Assembly: GCF_028453695.1 (NCBI RefSeq) | Contig: NC_135782.1 | Span: 11,408,001-11,472,000, forward strand | DNA from: Augochlora pura | Taxonomy: Eukaryota > Arthropoda > Insecta > Hymenoptera > Halictidae | DNA length: 64,000 nt | Reading direction: 5' to 3' | Shown: positions 10,861-21,861 of the stretch, piece after piece | How positions within the stretch are numbered: the stretch's first letter is position 1 | Layout of the letters: each line of letters begins with the position of its first letter | Position numbers and translations under genes: made by a program | The notes under the pieces: generated by a model | What the model saw: only the letters and a program-made list of their open reading frames with translations | What the model was told of the DNA's origin: nothing | The model's database searches: none

Positions 10861-12379
10861 CACGTTGACGACGGCGCCGATTTTCAGAGTTCTCTCCGTG
10901 GGGCGGCGCTCGAATTCACGGTCTGCTCCGTGGGGCGGCGCGCGCCTCGGATTACGCTGTTCGATACGATTTCTGCGCTGTAATAATCACTACGCGATGT
11001 TTATAGATCTCGACGAGCTAAAAACGAATTTGAAATCAGTTTTTGTCTATCATCCTCAGTATTTTGAGGAAAACGATTTTGAAAAAAATCGCAATCTTTC
11101 AACTTTGACCTCAATTTATAACAAAACTACAAAAGCTATACATCAACTAATACATTGATATGCTATAGTTTCCAAGATCAATTTGATTGTACCTGTAAAT
11201 GTTAAATAAACCTGACGGGACCAGTTTTAGCCCTAATTTTGGAATACTTTATTTAATTTTACTCAAATAATGGAGGTCTGACGCGAATTCTCACCATCGC
11301 ACGCAATTCTGTGAACAATTTTCTATTAAAAACGTTCATGGCGCCAATCAATAAATTTTTCAATTTTGTACAGGAAGATAAATAGTCTTAGGACATAGCG
11401 GAGAAAATGCGGCCGGAAAAAATGCAAGCAGAATAGTAAAAACACATGCGCATGATGTAGTAATGACGTTGATAGGTGAATTATTATTTGAAGGTCGCGT
11501 ATTATTCACAGACAGTTTTTACACTAGTGTCCCATTGGCCGAGGAACTTCTGCAAAAAGGAACATTTATTTGCGGTACAATAAAAATTAATAAAAAGTTT
11601 CTCCCGCTGCAGGCAAAATGAAAACAGTAACGGGGTGAGTTCATGTGTTTTTAAAATCAGAGCTGCGTTAGATTTTTAAAGTGGACGGATAAAAGACCGG
11701 TATGCATGCAACCATAAATGTGTTCTCATTCAGGGTAGGAATAATAAATTAAAGCCGGACATAGTGTTCCTTTATAATAAAGCTAAGAAGGGGGTTGACC
11801 TATCGGATCAGATGTCCTCTTATTATAGTTGCCTACGCAGAACGGTAAAGTAGTATAGAAAAATAGTAATCGAATTAGTATGAGGGACTTGTCTCGTCAA
11901 TGCTTGGTACATACATAGAAAACGGGGTTACTAACTGTATGAAAATTTTAAAATTGCGCGAAAAAATGATCGATTACCTCCTCAGTAAAGTATAACCCCT
12001 AAATGTACAATCTGAAACTGAAGCAGTGCCCAAACAACGTAGACATTTTCTACAGACGTTCCAAGGACCCGCGAGAAAAACAAGACAGCGATGTAAAGAA
12101 CACTATAAATGTATGTCTAGAATAAAAGGTAGGTAGTATGCCGCGAATAAGGCGAAAATAGTGAAAACATATTGTAACCGATGTAAGGGCAAACCGGCAC
12201 TCTGCCCACCATGTTTTCAAAAATTACATAAAAAAAATTAAATAATTATTTTATGTTCATAATATTGAATTATGTTTTTATATTGAATTGTTATGTTTTT
12301 AATATTGAATGTCTGTTTATAATGTGAGAATTGAAAAATAAACCTATTTTGTACGGTGATGTACGCCGGCGTCAACGTG
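10861..12379 (+). mobile_element. Decayed piggyBac-type transposon (family D, long member)
   Basis: A 1519-bp element with left end CACGTTGACGACGGCG and right end CGCCGGCGTCAACGTG, one mismatch apart, followed by TTAA at 12380-12383. It shares the left target site (TTAG, 10857-10860) with the previous element. It holds a degenerate piggyBac transposase. Inside the left end the 16-mer CTCCGTGGGGCGGCGC occurs twice, at 10894-10909 and 10926-10941. The last 150 bp, including AACCTATTTTGTA, and the first 50 bp match the short D elements at 33899-34161 and 54832-55096. These are therefore internal-deletion derivatives of this type of transposon. Confidence 0.85.
11388..12241 (+). pseudogene. piggyBac transposase remnant
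   Basis: The catalytic-core part of a DDE piggyBac transposase, broken by stops and frameshifts. One open frame from about 11388 to 11621 encodes GHSGENAAGKNASRIV, then LFEGRVLFTDSFYTS with the conserved Asp at 11511-11513, then PLAEELLQKGTFICGT, ending at a TGA. Further blocks in other frames read LKWTDKRPV (about 11675) and KKGVDLSDQMSSYYS (about 11787-11830), the second conserved Asp region, followed by in-frame TAG and TGA. The C-terminal Cys-rich domain is visible as YCNRCKGKPALCPPCF, a CxxC plus CxxC zinc-binding pattern, ending at TAA 12239-12241. The N-terminal domain is not recognisable; an open stretch at 10997-11158 could be part of it. The gene is inactive as it stands. Confidence 0.88.
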
Positions 12380-12403
12380 TTAAGGTTGATTTATTGTGTT
12401 ATA

Positions 12404-12480
12404 TTGGGTTAGGGAATAAGTTCGTAGCGTTTTTATATTTTCTTTTGTTTTACAACGATTTGTTGCTGTTTGACAAAGTG
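12404..12480 (+). mobile_element. Lone mariner-like left end
   Basis: After TA, TTGGGTTAGGGAATAAGTTC then GTAGCG and, further in, TTACAACGATTTGTTGCTG match the style of mariner terminal and subterminal sequence. No right end is found downstream. It lies 20 bp beyond the right TTAA of the long piggyBac-type element, so the triple cluster is bracketed by two unrelated mariner-like ends in the same orientation. Confidence 0.35.
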
Positions 12481-13697
12481 TATAATATTCATTCGATAAT
12501 TATACATAAAATCTAAATAATTTTTAGAACAGAAGAAACGCGTACTCTGGTATAAGACAAATAAGCGTTTGGACTCGCCAACAAGTGATTCAACGATCCT
12601 ATATGAAGTTCCAATCAGTAGGTAAAGTAATTAAGAAGATAATATAAAAGGAAGACGCGTCTGCTGGAAGAAGCTTGGTCATTTCCGTGTCGCGTAATTT
12701 CTACGCATTCACATTTTTAACACCGCAAGGGACAGAAGTCTGTTAATACGTAAACGCAGCTTCAATTTCATTCTGTAATCGGTTTTATATTGCATATTAT
12801 TCCGTCTTTTCTTTACAACCTTGCAGCGACCTTGAACATCAGGAAAGTGATCAGGTACCAGCTGTTTTATTTCTGACGGTATAACCTGTATAGCAACCAG
12901 CCGCGTTAACGGATAATGAGAATCCAGTTTAGTGAGGATACATTATCCTGGCATTAGTAGACGTGTTGAAGCTATATTTTTCTGATTGCACGCTCGGCAT
13001 CTTTTCTAATCTCTTGTTATTACATGTAATGTCTAGCCGAACTCTTGATTAAGATTTCAAACTGATGTACCAAATATAAATATCGTCGATTCACTTTATT
13101 CGAATGAAACTGTCTCGCTGTTATTAATCATTTTCATTGTAGACTTGTCTTGCTAATATTTATAGTCTAATTATTCCAAACTTGTTGCTTTTGCATCGCT
13201 GTTATTCATATTCTGGTCATTATAGCTGTTCAACGCAATTTTTCTTCGCTTATGAAAATCGCGACTTATTATATTTATTACATATTTATTATTATTTATA
13301 TGAATTATATATTTATACGTATATGTATATACCATTATGTCTTTTCATGTGAACATCATTAGTGAACATAGCTTCATTCATAACAATTCTTTTACCATGC
13401 TGCTGTTTTGCACATATTTGTATACTAATTATAATAATCTACACGTACAGAATGATTATCAACGACCACAAAAATACTTTCTCTGTAAAATATCTTCATC
13501 GTTAAAGTGCACTTTGATCAACAATGGCGAAGTTTTTAAATTTTCCAAAGCCTTACATTTCTCAAAAAACTAACTTCGTCTAATTGTCTTCGTTCAGTTT
13601 CTGCAGTAATTCTCAAAGCAATTTGTACAAAAATACTTGAAATTGCATTTGTTTCACTGCCGAGACACTCGTCGAATGAGTTTGATTCGTAAATAAC
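12481..13697. other. Unassigned AT-rich DNA
   Basis: No gene, RNA or recognised repeat is seen. The 78-residue frame at 13337-13573 is AT-rich and has no domain. Confidence 0.45.
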
Positions 13698-13845
13698 TGT
13701 ATTAATTTAATATACAAAGAAATGTATTAATTTGATTCAGAAAGAAATGCATTAATTTGAATCGCGAAGAATACATTAATTTCATTCGCAAAGAAATGCA
13801 TTAATTTAATGCGCAATGAAACGTTTCAATTGAATTCGAGAAAAG
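13698..13845. repeat. Minisatellite, period 25 bp
   Basis: Five units of about 25 bp built on TGCATTAATTTGATTCGCAA (then AGAAA), plus a sixth degenerate unit. Units differ by a few substitutions and one is 24 bp. Confidence 0.85.
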
Positions 13846-14143
13846 ATGAATACGAGTCGCGAATGAATGAATTTTTAGTGAAAAGCCTGTCCGAAGATTA
13901 CGCGATGAAGAAACTGCGTTGTCACAACAACAATTTATGAATTAATTCCGTGGCGTTACGTTCAATGAGATGATGAAATGCGTGGAACGATCGTGACACG
14001 TCCTGAAAGACAACACGCAATGGGCTCGGACATTATGGACGCGAGGGGTCCCTCGATTCTTCTTCCAGTGATATGTAAATGCGACGATAATGTAGGCGGC
14101 AGCCATTTCGAACGTTGGGTTTAGGGAAAGGTATCTGTCGACG

Positions 14144-14216
14144 GCCTGGATAGCTCAATCGGTTAGAGCAGTTCGGTGAACGAGAGAGATCCGGGTTCGA
14201 ATCTTTATCTGGCGGA
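14144..14216 (+). repeat. tRNA-derived sequence (tRNA pseudogene or SINE head)
   Basis: A good internal A box (TAGCTCAATCGG, 14151-14162) and B box (GGTTCGAATC, 14194-14203) stand at tRNA spacing, after an acceptor-like GCCTGGA. The D arm GCTC/GAGC pairs. The anticodon and T stems do not pair well, and the acceptor stem has at least two mismatches. It is thus not a working tRNA. It may head a SINE whose body would run into 14217-14500, but no second copy in the window confirms this. Confidence 0.6.
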
Positions 14217-16091
14217 CCGATCGGTCGATTCTTTCTCTCCCTGGAGTAACTATTTAAGTAGCCGGTCGGGAAGTAGACTTACAAGCTGATTGAAACTCTT
14301 GTTGCTGACGTGAGGGTGATTGATAACGTATCTATACACCGTTCGCCACTTCTGTCAGGAAATAGACCGGCGAGCCGCGAAAGAATGTTATTCCTAGTTC
14401 GTAGCCTAACGCTGAGGAGTTGATACTGTTCGATCTTTCTTCAAAGCGCAACTGTCCGAATAAACTATTCGCTACTGATTTGTGGGGCGGCGGATAGGAG
14501 AGAAACCGTTAAATCTAATACGTAATATTTTATGAATAACGACGAACGATATTTTATCGAATGACAGATACAGGATGTACCACCTAACTGTCATCTTGAT
14601 TTTTCACTTCCGATAGTTTGATAGAAAAAGTGTTTCCAACAAAAGCTAAGTAATTTTTCGTCAGCTACAGATTGCAATAGAAAAAAAATGCAGAAAAGTT
14701 GTTTTATTGCACAAAACCCAGGTTATCTTCGTTTTTTTTTTTTTAAATGACACGGAGTGATTTTTACCTTTTGATGTTGTAGTTTGCATTAAGGCGAAGT
14801 CAACGACCTGTTATATTGTAACTTTCAGACGATTAATTTGTCAATTATTTATTCACTATTGTGTCCATTATAGTCTTTCTCGATAACAAACAGTAATATC
14901 CAAATGTTATAATATTAAAGCGTTCGGTAATTGTCATTTAACATTGGTATTTCGTATATTTATTGAGATGCTATAATTGGTATAGAAATGTAAAATTGAT
15001 ATAGAAATTCGTGCTGGTGTTCTTATATTGTACCTTATAATACATTATAAACATTTTGCTCCATTATTTCTAGGTTAAAAATAGTCTACATTTGAATATA
15101 ATACTATATAATACTTGAATATGTTTTACCCTCGCAAACTAACAAGAACTCGTTACATGGACACCTGTAGAAAAATTCCAAGTTTTTTGTTCACGTCCTT
15201 GGCTCGCGTATGCAGAAATTATCAAGCAAATGATTTATTACTAAATAAATATTGTGACGTTGAGTAATGATGAACGACCAGACGAGTGGAAAATGGTTCA
15301 ATGGTAAAAACACTTTGAGTGGTGAACGTAAATGATGATAAAGAAAGATGATGCTAATAATTTCAATTTCTGTCTGTTTACTTCTACAAGTTTCTCATTA
15401 AATACTTACTCGTTTTGCCAAAATTTCAAGCGCGCTCTACAAATAAACGGTAACATATCTAGCGAACCATCTAATGCCGTCTAATTTTGTGTTACATAAA
15501 TAATGAGCGCATAAATTGCAATTTAAAATTAAATTTTCCATTAAAAATTCATGACTTTTTACTCTTATAGATGTCATTTTTCATAAACAAAGTTGTTCAA
15601 ATTCAAATTACATTACAATTTAATTTGGCAATCGCATTCTATTATCAATTACGTAGTAACTGAACTGCGTTGCCGTAATTCAATTATGTAGTTATCTTGA
15701 TTATAAGTGAAAATACAATGCAAGTGAAATATAGAAATCGTTTGTTCTCTTGTCTTTATATTTTCTTCTCTTATCATCTATTAATCTATTATTTCTAACT
15801 TATAATTCAATTAAATCGCAATTCGTAATTAACGTAATTCAACTACTTAGTATTCTTATAATTATAAGATTATAATAAATATATTATTATAATAGAACAA
15901 TTTATTAAATATAATTATAGAATTAAAATAAATATAATTGTACTCCAACTGTAATTAAGAATTTCACTGTAACTTAATTGAATGAAAATTGCGAATTACA
16001 ATGACTCAATTACTACTTAACTAAATAACATTGCAATTACAAATCTCTGCTAAAAAATCGAGGAATGTTCGCAAGTAACCGTGTAGTTTAA
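14217..16091. other. Unassigned DNA, AT-rich after 14500
   Basis: A possible SINE body follows the tRNA-like head to about 14500. At about 14571, ACAGGATGTACCACCTAACT resembles the ACAGGGTGTCCC-type end of dispersed repeats, without a partner. The rest is AT-rich with no gene. Confidence 0.4.
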
Positions 16092-16338
16092 CCCCATGCA
16101 GTACTTTAACGAGATTTATAACAATATGGATGGAGATTTATAACAATAAGCTGTTAGGTATGAATGTTCATTCGTTCCTTCAAGTAGGAATCAAATTTTA
16201 TTCTCTTGCCATCAATATTTAAACATTCGAATAGCTGTAAGCACACGATAAATATAAAATTCCTTTTCCATCTAAGAAATTAGTATGATCGAAAAATTCT
16301 AATCGTAGTAATTGTAAAGAAAATAGTACGGCAAGGGA
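16092..16338 (+). mobile_element. Family B TTAA element
   Basis: A 247-bp element between TTAA at 16088-16091 and 16339-16342. The left end is CCCCATGCAGTACTTTAACG and the right end GTACGGCAAGGGA. The interior, with ATAAGCTGTTAGGTATGAAT, TCATTCGTTCCTT and AAGCACACGATAAATATA, aligns along its length with the copy at 37752-37995. Non-coding, piggyBac-type target site. Confidence 0.85.
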
Positions 16339-16342
16339 TTAA

Positions 16343-17723
16343 GTACAATAGTTTCCACTTAAAAATTAGAGCGTCGACTAAATGAAAGAAGAGAATATGG
16401 GATCGCCGGACGTGGAATCAGGAAGCAGATAGATAGGACGAGAGATATAGGAAACGATTCCGTGAACGTGGCCGGTGTATTCAAGGCCAAAGAAAGTTCT
16501 TGCGCGTTTCTGAAATGCCGCGCGCGATCTAGAACCGGAGGTGGTAAGAACACCGGTCGGCAGGCCGGTCCCGACGACTCTGTTAATTGCGCGCGATAGA
16601 AAATGCTAACGAACTGTATTCGTGGCATGGCCGAGCGTGGGTCGCGCACGTAATAACTCTATCGGTCACGCGATTCATTGATGGGAACAGATGTCACGCA
16701 TATAAGCCCGGACGCATCATGCGATGCGCCGCATTCCTATGAGAAAATCGAGTCGACACGCGGCCGTTTATCATGCTTGCTTTTAGCCTCGCCTTCTCGC
16801 GAGATAACGGTTCCGATTAACGATCGGCTATCGAACCTTCAGAGATACGCGGACGCCGATTTTTCTGGCGCAAGTAGACCCGATCGATTTGTGCGACAAT
16901 CTAAAAAAGGCGGAATCGAAACGGTGTCACAGCGTCGGGGTATCATGGCAGGCTATTTTAAGTACCGTAAACTGCTGTATTGGGAAGCTTGATAACGATA
17001 TTAATAATTCTTGCACCTGGAGCATAAATTAAATGCGTCGGAACAGGAGCTGTTTGGTCTCAGAAGTTAAACGGTTTGCAAATGATATCGGTAAAGGATA
17101 CGTACACTTCCACGGGTAATAATTTAGTGTATAAATTTATGTACGTCGTCCACTGAACTCAATACTCAGCGAAGTTGGCAGAAAATAATGTAAAGGATGT
17201 AAAGCAGTGGTTTAAAATAAATAGGTATATTTTAAGAGTAGGACAAATAAGATACTAAATGAAGAATGAGGTTACCACGACGGATAATGAGATTTTGGTG
17301 TAGACTTTGTCGGTCTACAAAAATTTAAACATGAAGGACCTTTCCACTATTTACTAAAAAATAGTGGGTTATTTGATTATCGTCAATTAGAAACAATCTG
17401 TTGGGGCTGAGACGGTGGAGGTGGACCAAAAGAAATGATGAGACCGCTGACAATAGCACCTGTTGGCATCCTAAGCGAGCTTAGGTCACGTCAAGTGCCA
17501 TTGAGAACGATACGGCCACTCAGACCTTTCCAGGAAAATTAGGCGATACTTTTCAGCCGTGCCACAGTGGTAAATTAATAAATTTGTCAAATAGATACTA
17601 TATAGACTCTTAAAAATGGTATCGACGAAATCGATCGCGGTCTAAAAATTTAAACAGAAAGACGAGACCATATGTGCGTCGCAACAATATCGGTCATATA
17701 AAATGAGAAATTAATTAAATTAA
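16343..17723. other. Unassigned DNA with a CpG-rich block at 16380-16990
   Basis: Open frames on both strands at 16359-16992 reflect the CpG-rich composition and contain no domain I recognise. The part from 17230 to 17580 has a mixed composition that could be an old degenerate element, but I cannot assign it. Confidence 0.4.
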
Positions 17724-17931
17724 CTCTTTGTAAACGAGTGGCAATTCAAAGGCGTCGCTGAATATTATGATGTCATGTTTCAAGAAATTATTAAGAGCTT
17801 TTAACTGTTGCACGAGTCACACAATTCAATTTCATAATGTATAAAATGCATCAGGTTATTTCAAATGGAAACACTATAAACCTGGAAGAATATTTTGGAT
17901 TTCTAATTAAAATGGTTCCGATTGCAAAGGG
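17724..17931 (+). mobile_element. Family A TTAA element, diverged copy
   Basis: 208 bp, preceded by TTAA at 17720-17723 and followed by a decayed ATAA. The left end is CTCTTTGTAAACGAGTGG and the right end CCGATTGCAAAGG. The middle retains the block TGCACGAGTCAC and ATAAAATGCA found in other family A copies. Non-coding. Confidence 0.7.
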
Positions 17932-18046
17932 ATAATAAAACGTGGAAATCGTGAAATGCTTTTTTAACTCGATTATGTAATATTATACAGCAACAACATT
18001 TATGTTTCTCAGCAGCAACAAGTATCGACATGTAGATATAAATTAA

Positions 18047-18215
18047 CCCTTTGCGGAAGAGCATTTTTAAAATACTGAGAATATTTTCTTCAGAGAACTA
18101 GGTTATGTATCGAACGTTTTAATGATACGAAAAATAAAGAATATAGTTTGATCTTTTGTTATGTTTTTAATTAAATTATATGTTCATTTCTTCAGAAATA
18201 TTCGTCCTGGAAGGG
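18047..18215. mobile_element. Short TTAA element (CCCTTTGCGG type)
   Basis: 169 bp between TTAA at 18043-18046 and 18216-18219. The left end CCCTTTGCGGAAGAGCATTT and the right end GAAATATTCGTCCTGGAAGGG are imperfect inverse complements. There is no coding capacity. The outer bases resemble those of the family at 50020-50259, but the interior differs. Confidence 0.7.
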
Positions 18216-18616
18216 TTAATAGCGAATTTTTCCACTCGAAGCTATTCTAAACAATAATCACATTTTTAACAGTTCTTCAAATAATAATTTCATTTATTTT
18301 CAGCCTCACGGCCAAGAAATCGGACTTGGTTTACAAAAACCTAACTCTACATTGCTATCTTAACCTTTCATTCATTATATACATTTCTTCAAATATAAAT
18401 TGTGGCGACCCGTGCACGTGCACGTCGTCAGGTCGCCGCCAATTGTTTCAGAGTTCTTTTTGTTTCTGGACAGTCGACGACGAACGCTCTGGCGATACAG
18501 ACGCGCGACGCTTTCCGCACGACGACCACGTGGTAGCAACGAAATAACGCGAGTTCGAGTTATTAATTCTCCCGCGTACCTACATAAATCAATATAATAA
18601 TGAAAAAGTACTGTAA

Positions 18617-18730
18617 CCCTTTGTACTCGGGGGTATCTTTAAATTTATCATCAAACTCAAGGGTTTCGTTACGGAGAAAATGAAGATAAATCTTAAATGG
18701 CTCTGCTCCGGAGCCCTCGAGATGAAAGAG
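18617..18730. mobile_element. Small TTAA element related to family A
   Basis: 114 bp, preceded by GTAA (decayed TTAA) and followed by TTAA at 18731-18734. The left end CCCTTTGTACTCGGGGG resembles the family A end. The right end CCCTCGAGATGAAAGAG is its degenerate inverse. The interior is too short to align with full copies, so it may be a deletion derivative. Confidence 0.6.
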
Positions 18731-18734
18731 TTAA

Positions 18735-19532
18735 GAATTAAAAATCATGGTGTATAATAATTTTTAATTATAAAAGAAGAAACAACAGTAGATGCTGAAA
18801 GAAATGAATTTAAATTTAGAAAAACATGAAGAGTCAAAGAAATTATGATGATTTTTAAATAATACAACAGTAACACGAATATATTTGTAGTAATATTAAT
18901 TAATTCAACTTGCATCTAAGCATTGTAGAATTCTAACTTTAAACATTGTTAACTATTGTGCTTGTTAGATAGAAGAAAATGAACAGAAGTGAAGCAGAAA
19001 ATGATACAAGTAGGTACAGTTTCCTTTACACGTGGAAAAAAGATTTAGCGTAATTACTCTGGAATTATACAGACTTCCGCATCGGCTTTTAATCGGGGTT
19101 TTAATTACTTCATCCTCCTGCACGAGAAGTAACGCTTCGTCTATCTTCTTGGCAATGGAATTACGATGTGATGAATCGTTAGGTTCAGAGCATAAGTTTA
19201 ACCCTGTTTCGAGATTTCAGATGAGAATTTTGATCGTTACATTATCCTCTTTATAAATATACATTAAAATTACCATTCACTTTTATGATTCATGATTATT
19301 TATTCTGACTTTCTGACACTTGCGCATTAATAATATTGCTGCACGACTTTCGCTGATTTCCGCAGGCGTTTTTAGAAAGTTATATTATCTAAGTTAAGTT
19401 AATATCTTTTTGAGTGGAATATAGCTCTCCAGGAAATTACTGATCGTGTCTATATTAATTCTGTATTCACAGGTTTGCACATGATGCATATTCGTATGTT
19501 CAAACTAACATTCTCTTTTACAAACTACAATA
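18735..19532. other. Unassigned AT-rich DNA
   Basis: Nothing recognised on either strand. Confidence 0.45.
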
Positions 19533-19534
19533 TA

Positions 19535-19565
19535 TTGGGTTGTCCGGAAAGTTCGTGCCGATTTT
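19535..19565 (+). repeat. Mariner terminal inverted repeat, left
   Basis: 31 bp, beginning TTGGGTTGTCC and ending GTGCCGATTTT, identical to the complement of 20425-20455. Preceded by the TA target duplication. Confidence 0.93.
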
Positions 19566-19611
19566 TTAGGAAAATTAAAACACACCTCCTTTAAATGTGA
19601 GTATATATTTA

Positions 19612-20271
19612 TTAAATTATATAGGTACCATTCTGTTCCACAACCTTTCTCCATCTTTCATGCAGCTTGAGAATTCCGTCCTTCCAGAACCTCTCAGGTT
19701 TTTCGACAAAAAATTTGTCCAAATGGGTTTTTATCTCAACCAAAGAGTTGAAATTTTTTCCATTAAGGGAATTTTGTAATGATCGGAAAAGGTGGAAATC
19801 CGAAGGCGCAAGGTCTGGCGAATACAGTGGATGGGATAAAACATCCCAACCAAACTCCAACAATTTTTGCCGAGTTCTCAAAGACATATGTGGTCGCGCA
19901 TTGTCCTGATGAAACATGACGCCCTTCCGATTCGCAATTTCTGGACGTTTTTGTTCAATTGATGTCTTCAATTTATCTAATTGAGAGCAATACTTTGCCG
20001 AATCTATTGTTTCATTATATGGTAAAAGCTTATTCTCGATTCCTGTTCTAATCATATCTTCGTCTGTGGTGGACGGCCTACCTGGGCGTTCTTGAACTTC
20101 AAGGACGAAATTTCCAGCTTTAAACCAAGCAAACCACTACCGCACAATTCTTTCGGTTACAGCATCCTCGCCATAAACAGCTCATATCTTATTTGCCGCT
20201 TGTGTGGTGTTTTTGCCCTTTCGGAAAAAGAAAAGCATTAAATGCCTATAATGCAATTTATTTGCCACCAT
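19612..20271 (-). pseudogene. Mariner transposase with in-frame deletion and two stops
   Basis: Read on the minus strand from ATG at 20269-20271, one frame runs the full 660 bp to the stop. It is interrupted by TGA at codon 30 and TAG at codon 45. The N-terminal DNA-binding part is recognisable (AVYGEDAVTERIVR, WFAWFKAGNF) as is the linker RPGRPSTTDEDMIR (codons 62-75). The frame then jumps to LLPYNETIDSAKYCSQLD. The part between, which in the family carries the rest of the second helix-turn-helix and the first catalytic Asp, is missing. The second Asp (HQDNARPH) and third Asp (YSPDLAPSD) are present with 34 residues between them, so the original was a DD34D enzyme. The C-terminus is KVVEQNGTYII. 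It cannot make an active enzyme. The part after codon 73 is an uninterrupted frame of 147 residues. Confidence 0.93.
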
Positions 20272-20424
20272 ATTCTAAGTCGTACAAAACTGATAAAAAT
20301 TAACGAATCGTAACCGAACTTTTTTTCAAATATGGCTGAAGTTATCTTTTTTAGAATATGTACACATGTCATTTGTTTTCAATAATTGTGATATATTCAG
20401 TCAGGCCTCTCACGCTACCTACTG

Positions 20425-20455
20425 AAAATCGGCACGAACTTTCCGGACAACCCAA
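20425..20455 (-). repeat. Mariner terminal inverted repeat, right
   Basis: 31 bp, the exact inverse complement of the left repeat, followed by TA at 20456-20457. Confidence 0.93.
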
Positions 20456-20457
20456 TA

Positions 20458-21448
20458 GATCAAAATTATTTTGCACTGATTACTAAACAAAGTAAAAATC
20501 GTTTGCATCAGTAATACAAAACACGAGTTAATGAAATATGTACCTCTTATTTTAACGGTTACAATAAATTGCAATTGCGTGACAAAATTCTTAATCCCCT
20601 GCGATGTTTCCATTGTTTCGTTTATCACTCGCGCACAGAACCTGCAGTCGTTTAATTAGAAAAACGCGAGCCAATTAGGCGACTCGTTTACGAAAATCAA
20701 TTTTTTTCCGCGGGAAGAAAGTTGACAAGATACAGCGTGGGTAAAGGCGCAACGAATGCTAATGCAGGATCTTCGCATAAAATAGACAGTCAATTAGATA
20801 CACCCCATCCAATTACTCGAATCCCTTCAATTACCGGGCACGATTTTTAACCACACGGAAGGATTCAATTTACGATCCACGGATCTCCACCCAGCTCGCA
20901 GCACCGAACCAGCCGAGCTAATAGAACCGTGCACCTCATCTCGTGATCGTAGTTGCTTGATTAGCACTGTCTTTACAACGGAACATTCGCGGGAATCGCT
21001 ACTTTGAGCGCGGCTCGCAATGTCACCGGGTTGACTGCGAAAAGGTCAATCGTAATGTCAACGATTTACTCTCGCCTCGCCGACAATCTCTGGCGGATTA
21101 GCAGGTTACACGACGAGGCGAGAGGCGATATTTTCGCAGGACACGAGGGGGGAAGTTTATTCGCAATTTGCATGCTAACGAACAGCTATCCCGGATCGGA
21201 TATTTAATTTCCTCCGCGAGATTTCGTCCTCGATAATGCACCTTGCGCAGTCGCTAAGAGCACCTGCTCGGTCGTAGCGCAGTTTTTTCTGAACGGAAAC
21301 TATATCTTAGCTTGCGCAATCTATTAGCGAATAGGGCAAATGCACCAATTGCTGTTCTATCATCACAGCTTCGAGTGTACTTTATTTTTAACATTTCTTC
21401 TAATTTATGATGGAATAACAATCAGAATTGGTGACACTCGAAATCTAA
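20458..21448. other. Unassigned DNA, CpG-rich at 20640-21300
   Basis: No supported gene. The CpG-rich stretch has short open frames only and no clear splice sites. It could be a regulatory block. Confidence 0.4.
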
Positions 21449-21688
21449 TCCTTTGCACTCGAATGGTAACTCTGAGGCATCACTAAAATTATTCTATTAC
21501 GTTACAAAATAATTGTCGTAAGAATAAAGTTTAGATTTAAAAAATTGTTATGTAGTGAAACTGTTGCTATGAGTCGCAAGAATCAATTTCGTACGCATAA
21601 AAGTGCACTTTATTGCATAGAATAGAAATACTATGAACAAGGAATATTATTTCACATTTACAGTTTAAATGGCTTCGAGTGTAAAGGG
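21449..21688 (+). mobile_element. Family A TTAA element
   Basis: 240 bp, followed by TTAA at 21689-21692; the left target is decayed. The left end TCCTTTGCACTCGAATGG is followed by AACTCTGAGGCATCACTAAA, ATTCTATTACGTTAC and AAAGTTTAGATTTAAAAAAT, closely matching the copy at 55208-55409. The right end is CTTCGAGTGTAAAGGG. Non-coding. Confidence 0.82.
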
Positions 21689-21861
21689 TTAATATATTAT
21701 ATTTTGAACACTATAGCGTGATATCAAATTTCATTTCTAATATCATAATTTAATATCTCAATTGCTAACTACATTATTTGAATAAATATTTTTCGTCACA
21801 CTTCACATTTGCGTTCTCCGTCTAACTGAGATAAAAACTATTGAAATAATTACCGACGAAA

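Larger units (their letters stand above)
19535..20455 (-). mobile_element. Internally deleted mariner transposon
   Basis: A 921-bp element flanked by TA (19533-19534 and 20456-20457), the mariner target duplication. The two terminal repeats begin TTGGGTTGTCCGGAAAGTTC and are identical over 31 bp. The transposase reads on the minus strand and has lost an internal segment. Complete mariners are close to 1.3 kb, so about 0.35 kb is missing. Intact terminal repeats mean it could still be moved by an active transposase from elsewhere. The perfect ends suggest it is younger than the heavily eroded TTAA elements around it. Confidence 0.95.
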
